Assembly (NCBI RefSeq): GCF_902686445.1
Contig: NC_062220.1
Location: 108,548,643 to 108,612,642 of the forward strand
DNA: 64,000 bases
DNA from: Sciurus carolinensis
Lineage: Eukaryota > Chordata > Mammalia > Rodentia > Sciuridae
Direction: 5' to 3'
Shown piece by piece: positions 58,962 to 64,000 of the stretch. Every line of letters starts with the position of its first letter. Within the stretch, counting starts at the first letter, position 1. The translations under genes were made by a program, and so were the position numbers. The notes beneath the pieces were generated by a model. The model had not been told where the DNA came from. It made no database searches and was given only the letters and a program-made list of their open reading frames with translations.

Positions 58962-59038
58962 TTTTGGGTGGTGCTGGGGATTGAACCCAGGGTCTTGTGC
59001 TTGCGAGGCAGGTGCTAACTGAGCTACATCCCCAGTGG
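58917..59038 (-). mobile_element. (AT)n tract and minus-strand ID SINE
   Basis: An (AT)n run (58,918-58,943) is followed by a long T-run and the reverse complement of an ID element (GGTGCTGGGGATTGAACCCA, GGTGCTAACTGAGCTACATC). The AT run probably represents the evolved SINE tail. Confidence 0.9.
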
Positions 59039-59041
59039 GAC

Positions 59042-60275
59042 AATTTATATATTTTATAAAAATCTTTTTATTTTAACTTTCTTTAGGTTTATGCATTGTC
59101 TTTTCCTGCAAGTTTGTTTTTTCTCTTTGTATCTTGCCTTTTATTTAATCACACCTTGATCTTTCTTCAAATCTCTGGTGATCCTTGGCTGCTTGTTTAT
59201 AATACACTGTGTAGATAAAGAGTCTGTTCATGCACTAATGGACAGGAAGCTGACTGGAAGATCCTCATATATTCATAGCTGCAGGATTCTCTTCTAAGCC
59301 AGTCACCATTCACACAGGGAACTGTCCTCTCTCCTGCAGGCTGAAGCTCTGCCTTGCACTGGAGTCTGTTGAGAAGACCCTGAGGCTCTCCTACATCTGT
59401 GGACATTGATTATGCCCATTCTGGCACAGACTCATTTGTGTCTGACACCCTGGAGTCACAGTTTCCAGCTTCTACCATTTCTAACGTTAGGAATGCAGAC
59501 ACCTAGGCAGAACGGGACCTAGAGGTCTTTTTGCTTCACGTGCAGATGTCCAGCCAGTCTTTATTATTAGCTCATTCTATACTCTTGTATGCAGAAGAAT
59601 GTGTGCTCCATATTCTTGAGCCTTTTGGGGGCTCTGGGCTCTTCTATGGAACTCTTTCACCCAATAGTCAGGTTTCAGCTACTTCTACCTTGCTAAGTAT
59701 TTATCACAATCAAAACAAACTTGAGTTTCCAGAGTGTCCACTGAAACTGTTACTGATTCACTTCTCTTTGCCACAGTACACTAATAATCTTTGCTCATTT
59801 TAGTGGGGTTTCAGGATAGATATGAACTAATTTGCTTTCCCCACATATTTCAGCCTTATTGAATAGACAAGTAAACACTGCATATATATTTCAGGTGTAC
59901 ACACACTACTAAATAATTGTAATCAAGCAAATTAACATACCTACCATTTCACATAGTTGCATTTTCAACTCTCTGTAAGTAAACTTTCAAGTGTTTTCTA
60001 AATGGTTGACCATTACTTCATTGGATAGATGAGCCACAATTAACATAACCCTCTGCCTTGAGTTAACTACTAAGAATGGTTTTGCTTGTTAAAAATAAAA
60101 TTTCTTAAAATGCTCTCATAATTTTCTTTCCCCCACATTTCCCTTTTTCCTTCTTTTCTCCAAGTGTTCCATAAGCCCATTTTTTGGGGGGGTTAAAAAA
60201 AAAAAAACATGAAAATTTCAGAGTTAAGACAATAGATTCTAAAATTTCTATTTCCAACCAAAAAAATCCTTATTA
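59042..60275. other. Unique intronic sequence
   Basis: T-rich; nothing recognised. Confidence 0.5.
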
Positions 60276-60971
60276 TGGAGGAATGACATCAGCAAGAGGG
60301 CAGAACAGGAAGTTCCAGAACTTGCTCCCCACAAAAACAATAATTTAATAATAATATGCTCTCCCTAAATACTTTTGTGAGAATTTCAGAAACTAGTTAG
60401 GGAATCACGGCACTCCAAGGTGATCTCAAAGCCAAGAGCGACCTCACCAAGATGGTTAAGAAAAGCCATTTTATTTCAACTAGGATAGCCCTTCCCCCAA
60501 GCCAGTACAGCTCAGTACTATCAGGGGAAAAAAAGCACCATTCACAGTTCTCCCTTGAGAGGAAAGAGAAGAATGGATCATAAGGCCAACATTGCAGCTT
60601 TTCAAAAGAGCTGCCTGAGGGACTGGTTTCTGTCTTGACTGACTGGAGCACTGATGAGGAACTGGCATCTTTTGGATGGGGGAGGGCACTGAGAACATAA
60701 GAGCTTAAAGTCTGTTGCTGCAGAGCTTAGGGATTTGGCATTGCCACTGACAGAGGCTGGCACAGCTTGGCAGAACCAGGAGAAAGCAATAGCTTGCAGA
60801 GTATCCTTTGAGAGGGAGAGAGAAGAATGGAAAGTCCATGCAATAATCCAGATTCTTGGAGCTGCTTGCCTGAGAGACTAGCTTCTACCTCACTTGTCTG
60901 GGAGTACAGAGAGAACTAACATACTTTGGAAGTCTTGGTGCTATAGAGAACAAAAGAGAGCTCAGAGACTT

Positions 60972-61127
60972 GACACCCCTGCCCATGCCTCTAATCTCAG
61001 ATACTCGGGAGGCTGAAGCAGGAGGATTGCAACTCAAAATTAAAAATTAATTATTTTTTTTAAAGGATTGAGAATTAGCTCAGTGGTATTGTGATCTTGG
61101 GTTTAATCCCTAGTACCTAGAAAGCTG
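60972..61127 (+). mobile_element. B1-dID SINE nested in L1
   Basis: TGCCTCTAATCTCAGATACT, GGAGGCTGAAGCAGGAGGAT, then an ID half (GAATTAGCTCAGTGGTATTG, GGGTTTAATCCCTAGTACC). The B1 half is shortened internally. Confidence 0.85.
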
Positions 61128-61129
61128 GA

Positions 61130-61235
61130 GGGGTGGGAGAGAGGGAGGGAGGGATGCAGGGGGAGGGGGGAGGAGAGAAGGAGAGAGGGGAGAGGGAGGG
61201 GGTAGAGAGAGAGAGAAATAGGTTGGCTGCAGTGC
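61130..61235 (+). repeat. Purine (GA/GGGA)n repeat
   Basis: About 100 bp of nearly pure purine, GAGG- and GGGA-rich, ending in (GA)n. Confidence 0.95.
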
Positions 61236-62274
61236 TAGAAAATCTGCAGTAACACAGACAAACACAAGAGGGATGAAGAAATTATAAACTAAAAACAGGA
61301 ATCTACAAACATTTCCAAGTGAGAATTACACACATAAGTCCAGAGAAGGTGCATTCCCAGAATTCACAGGTCCTCAGTACCTCTAGCTAAGCTGATGAAT
61401 GTGATGTGCCCACTAAGAAAACAGTCTGTAAAGGCTGGGAGATGATTGTTTTCTAAATAGACAAATTACAGTAAAAAATAAGAACAAGAAGAATCTATGT
61501 AATGGAATAGGAAATCTTGGTCCAACAAAAGGAACAAAAAAAAAAAAAAAAAATCTCCAGAAAACAATCCCAAGGAAAAGGAAATCTATGACCTGAAAAA
61601 GAATAAAAACTATGCATGAACAAAGTTATTATATCAACAAAACCATAAAAGCCATACAAAGGAAAACAAACTGAAGTTATGGAGGGCTTTACCAGCAGAC
61701 TTGACTAAGTAGAAGAAAAATCAGCAAATGTGAAGACAGGTCACTTGACATTATTGACAGGAACTTTTTAAAAATGAAGATAGCCTGAGGGACTTATGGA
61801 ACAACACCAAGGGGACCAATGTATGGATTATGGGAGCTCCAGAGGAAGAAGAGAGAGAAAGAGAGGAAGTGGTGAAATAAAGACCACAACTCCTCGAAGT
61901 AGGGGAGGAAAATGGACATGCAAAACCAGCAGGCTCGAAGAACTACTGCTGGAATCAGTCCACAGTAGCAGATGAAGATGCTTTGTAATTAGTCAAAACT
62001 CAAAGAGAAAAACTTCAAAGCAGGAAGAGAAAACTGATGAATGTGGTGCAAGAGCACACCATCAGATTAGTAGCAGGTATCTTAGAAGAGACTTAGCATG
62101 CCAGAAATCGGTGGAATGATACATTTAAATTGCTCAAAGATAAAAAATAAAGTCAACCAAGAATACTCTGTCTTAAAAAACTATCCTTTAAAAATAAAGA
62201 TACAGCTGGGAAATCAGTGCTCAGACAAATGTCATGAAGTTTTTCCCCTGTTTCCTTCAAGAAACTTTATATTT

Positions 62275-62438
62275 CAGGTCTTACTACTTAAGTCTTTATT
62301 CATTTTTTAATATTTTTCATTGTAGACAGATACAATATCTTTATTTTATTTTTATGTGGTGCTGTGGATCAAACCAGTGCTCCACATATGTGAGGCAAAT
62401 GCTCCACCTCTGAGCTACAATACAAACCCAGCCCCAAG
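62275..62438 (-). mobile_element. ID SINE (minus) with AT-rich tail
   Basis: TTATTTTTATGTGGTGCTGT, GGATCAAACCAGTGCTCCAC and CACCTCTGAGCTACAATACA are the reverse complement of an ID element with its ATAAAAATAAA-type tail. Inserted at an L1 junction. Confidence 0.85.
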
Positions 62439-62439
62439 T

Positions 62440-63012
62440 CTTTATTCATCTTTGAGTTGTTTTTTGAATATAGTGTGAGATAAGGGTCCAGTTTTATTCT
62501 TCTACATATAAACACCCAATTTTCCCAACATAATTTATTAAGATATTCCTTTTCCCATTGGGTGTCCCTGGCACTTTTGTTGAAAAGTAAATTAACTAAA
62601 TACTTGAGCTCATTTCTAGCCTTTGTATTCTGTTCCATTGATCAATGTGTCTATTTTTATGCCAGTATTATGCTGTTTTGGTTTTAAAATAGCTTTAGAC
62701 CATATTTTGAAATCAGAGAGTGTGATGTTTTCAGCTTTGTTCTTTTTGTTCAAGATTGCTTTAGTTATTCACAGGGACTAGTCTGGTCCCTAAAAACTTT
62801 AGAATTGTGATTTTAACTTTCTGTGTAAAAATAACAATTGAAATTTTGATAGCAATGGCAGTGAATCTGTAAATTGCTTTGGGTAGTATGAACATGTAAA
62901 AATATTAATTCTTCCAATCTATTAATATTGGATATCTTTCCATTTGTGTCTTTTTAAAATTCTATCATCCAGTTTTATAGTTTTCAGTGTACATATCTTC
63001 TGCTTCCTCAGT
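62440..63012 (-). mobile_element. Ancient L1 ORF2 fragment, minus orientation
   Basis: The antisense ORF2 C-terminal region: TTTGAGTTGTTTTTTGAATA, CATTGGGTGTCCCTGGCA, CTGTTCCATTGATCAATGTG, TTATGCTGTTTTGGTTT, AACATGTAAAAATATTAATT. Read on the minus strand, W-E-K-E-Y, then W-E-N-W appear. Stops present. Same sense as COBL. Confidence 0.85.
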
Positions 63013-63039
63013 TAAATTTATAAGAGCAAAAAGAGACAA

Positions 63040-63600
63040 ATGGGATTGTATTAGGCTAAAAGGCAAAGGAAAGAAGGAAGAATAAAGAGATAACCCATGA
63101 ATTGGGAGAAAATATTTAAAACCACACATCTGATTAAGGGATAATACACAAAATATACAAATTATATATATGCTCAACAGCAACAAAACAAATAACACAA
63201 TTTAACAACAGGGAAAGAAACTGAACAGACATCCTCAAAAGAACATATAAATGGTTAACAGATATATGAGAAATGGGTCAATATCCTAAGTCACCGGGGA
63301 AATGGAAAATAAATCCAAAATGAGATATTGCCATCACTCCTCTTAGAATTGTTATAAAAAAGATGATTAATATCAAGTATAAGGGATGACACACAGAAAA
63401 GAGAACTCTATTACAATGTTGGAAGAAATTTAAATAATATTGCAATTTAGGGAACAGTATGAAGGTTCAGGGGAAAAAAAACCTGAAAATAGAATTATCA
63501 CATGAGCCAGTCATTGTAATGCTGGGTATATATCCAAAAGAATGGAAATCTGTATGTTGAAGAGATATCTGCACTCTCATATCCATAGTAAGCACACACA
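63040..63600 (+). mobile_element. Ancient L1 ORF2 3' fragment, plus orientation
   Basis: GAATTGGGAGAAAATATTTA, GGGATAATACACAAAATATA, CAACAACAGGGAAAGAAACT-like and GCTGGGTATATATCCAAAAG match the terminal ORF2 of old L1s. It faces the minus-oriented fragment at 62,440-63,012. Confidence 0.85.
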
Positions 63601-64000
63601 CAAATAAAGAAGATCAAAGGAAAAAAGGAAAGAAAAAAGAAAATGAGAAGGAATCAAAGTATACCATTATTTTAAAAATCAACTACAAGACATACTGAAA
63701 ACAATAAAATAGCCATAGTGAATCCTCCTCTATCAGTAATTATTTAAACATAACTGGACTAAACTTCCCAATGAAAACAAAGTGGTAAAATGGGTTAAAA
63801 TAAAAAAAGGCAAGATCCAATTATATGATGTAGACACTGTTATATGATGTGGATACCATTAGATATAAGGATATAGATAGGTTATATAGGGAGAGGATGG
63901 AAATATATATTCATGTAAATAGCAACCAAGAGAGTGGATGTGGCCATAATTTTATCACATGAAAAGGACTTTAAAGTAAACACTGTCACAAGAGATAAGG
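63600..64000 (+). mobile_element. Ancient L1 internal fragment, continues past window
   Basis: CTATCAGTAATTATTTAAAC, ACTGGACTAAACTTCCCAAT, AAGGCAAGATCCAATTATAT and AAAAGGACTTTAAAGTAAAC match an L1 coding region normally located upstream of the 63,040-63,600 piece. The two pieces are therefore rearranged or come from separate insertions. Truncated by the window end. Confidence 0.7.

Larger units (their letters stand above)
60280..62250 (+). mobile_element. Ancient L1 5' region, split by a nested SINE
   Basis: The left part (GAGGGCAGAACAGGAAGTTC, CCACAAAAACAATAATTTAA, TTTGTGAGAATTTCAGAAAC) and right part (GAGGGACTTATGGAACAACA, GGATTATGGGAGCTCCAGAG, AGGAAGAGAAAACTGATGAA, CAACCAAGAATACTCTGTCT) follow the 5' UTR of old L1M elements. 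A SINE and a purine repeat interrupt it at 60,970-61,235. Antisense to COBL. Confidence 0.75.

Overview
The window is nuclear genomic DNA from a rodent, most likely of the squirrel family (Sciuridae). The evidence is the young repeat set: tRNA-Ala-derived ID SINEs ending in AT-rich tails, composite B1-dID SINEs (a B1-like half joined to an ID half), and L1 3' ends of the kind I associate with squirrels and marmots. Everything else is typical of mammalian intronic DNA: few CpGs, many microsatellites, and fossils of MIR, ancient L1, MaLR/ERVL LTRs and Tigger-type DNA transposons. I see no prokaryotic, organellar or viral-genome features.

The only gene I can support is COBL (cordon-bleu WH2-repeat actin nucleator), transcribed on the minus strand, so the gene runs from high to low coordinates. 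Two exons are recognisable by protein sequence. The first (55543-55708) carries a KKKRRAP basic motif followed by a polyproline stretch. The next (11598-11907) encodes an acidic Ser/Asp/Glu-rich segment. They are about 43.6 kb apart, have good splice signals, and join in frame (phase 1). Between them, at 51844-51912, lies a 69-bp phase-1-symmetric open segment with splice-site consensus at both ends, a candidate alternative cassette exon. Upstream COBL exons (ubiquitin-like region) and downstream exons (WH2 domains) lie outside the window.

Layout: 0-11.6 kb is intron downstream of the acidic exon, with L1 ORF2 and L1 5' remnants, MIR, and an ancient L1 followed by a young L1 3' end that stops about 160 bp from the exon. 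11.6-11.9 kb is the acidic exon. 11.9-51.8 kb is the large intron, holding SINEs, four Tigger-like remnants across this and the flanking introns, an ERVL pol remnant with an MLT2-type LTR, MLT1-type LTRs, microsatellites and long unique stretches. 51.8-52.5 kb has the candidate cassette exon beside a decaying 22-bp minisatellite. 53.7-55.8 kb has small local duplications, including a second copy of the KRRAP exon's splice acceptor. 55.8-64 kb is upstream intron with a Tigger1-like element and a dense L1 cluster in both orientations.

The most interesting points are internal to COBL: a 27-bp in-frame duplication in the proline-rich coding exon, the candidate cassette exon with its neighbouring minisatellite, and the 115-bp acceptor duplication flanked by short hairpins. 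I found no evidence for a wholly new biological system. Repeat family names come from recognition of sequence only, and boundaries are approximate unless a splice site or exact repeat is stated.
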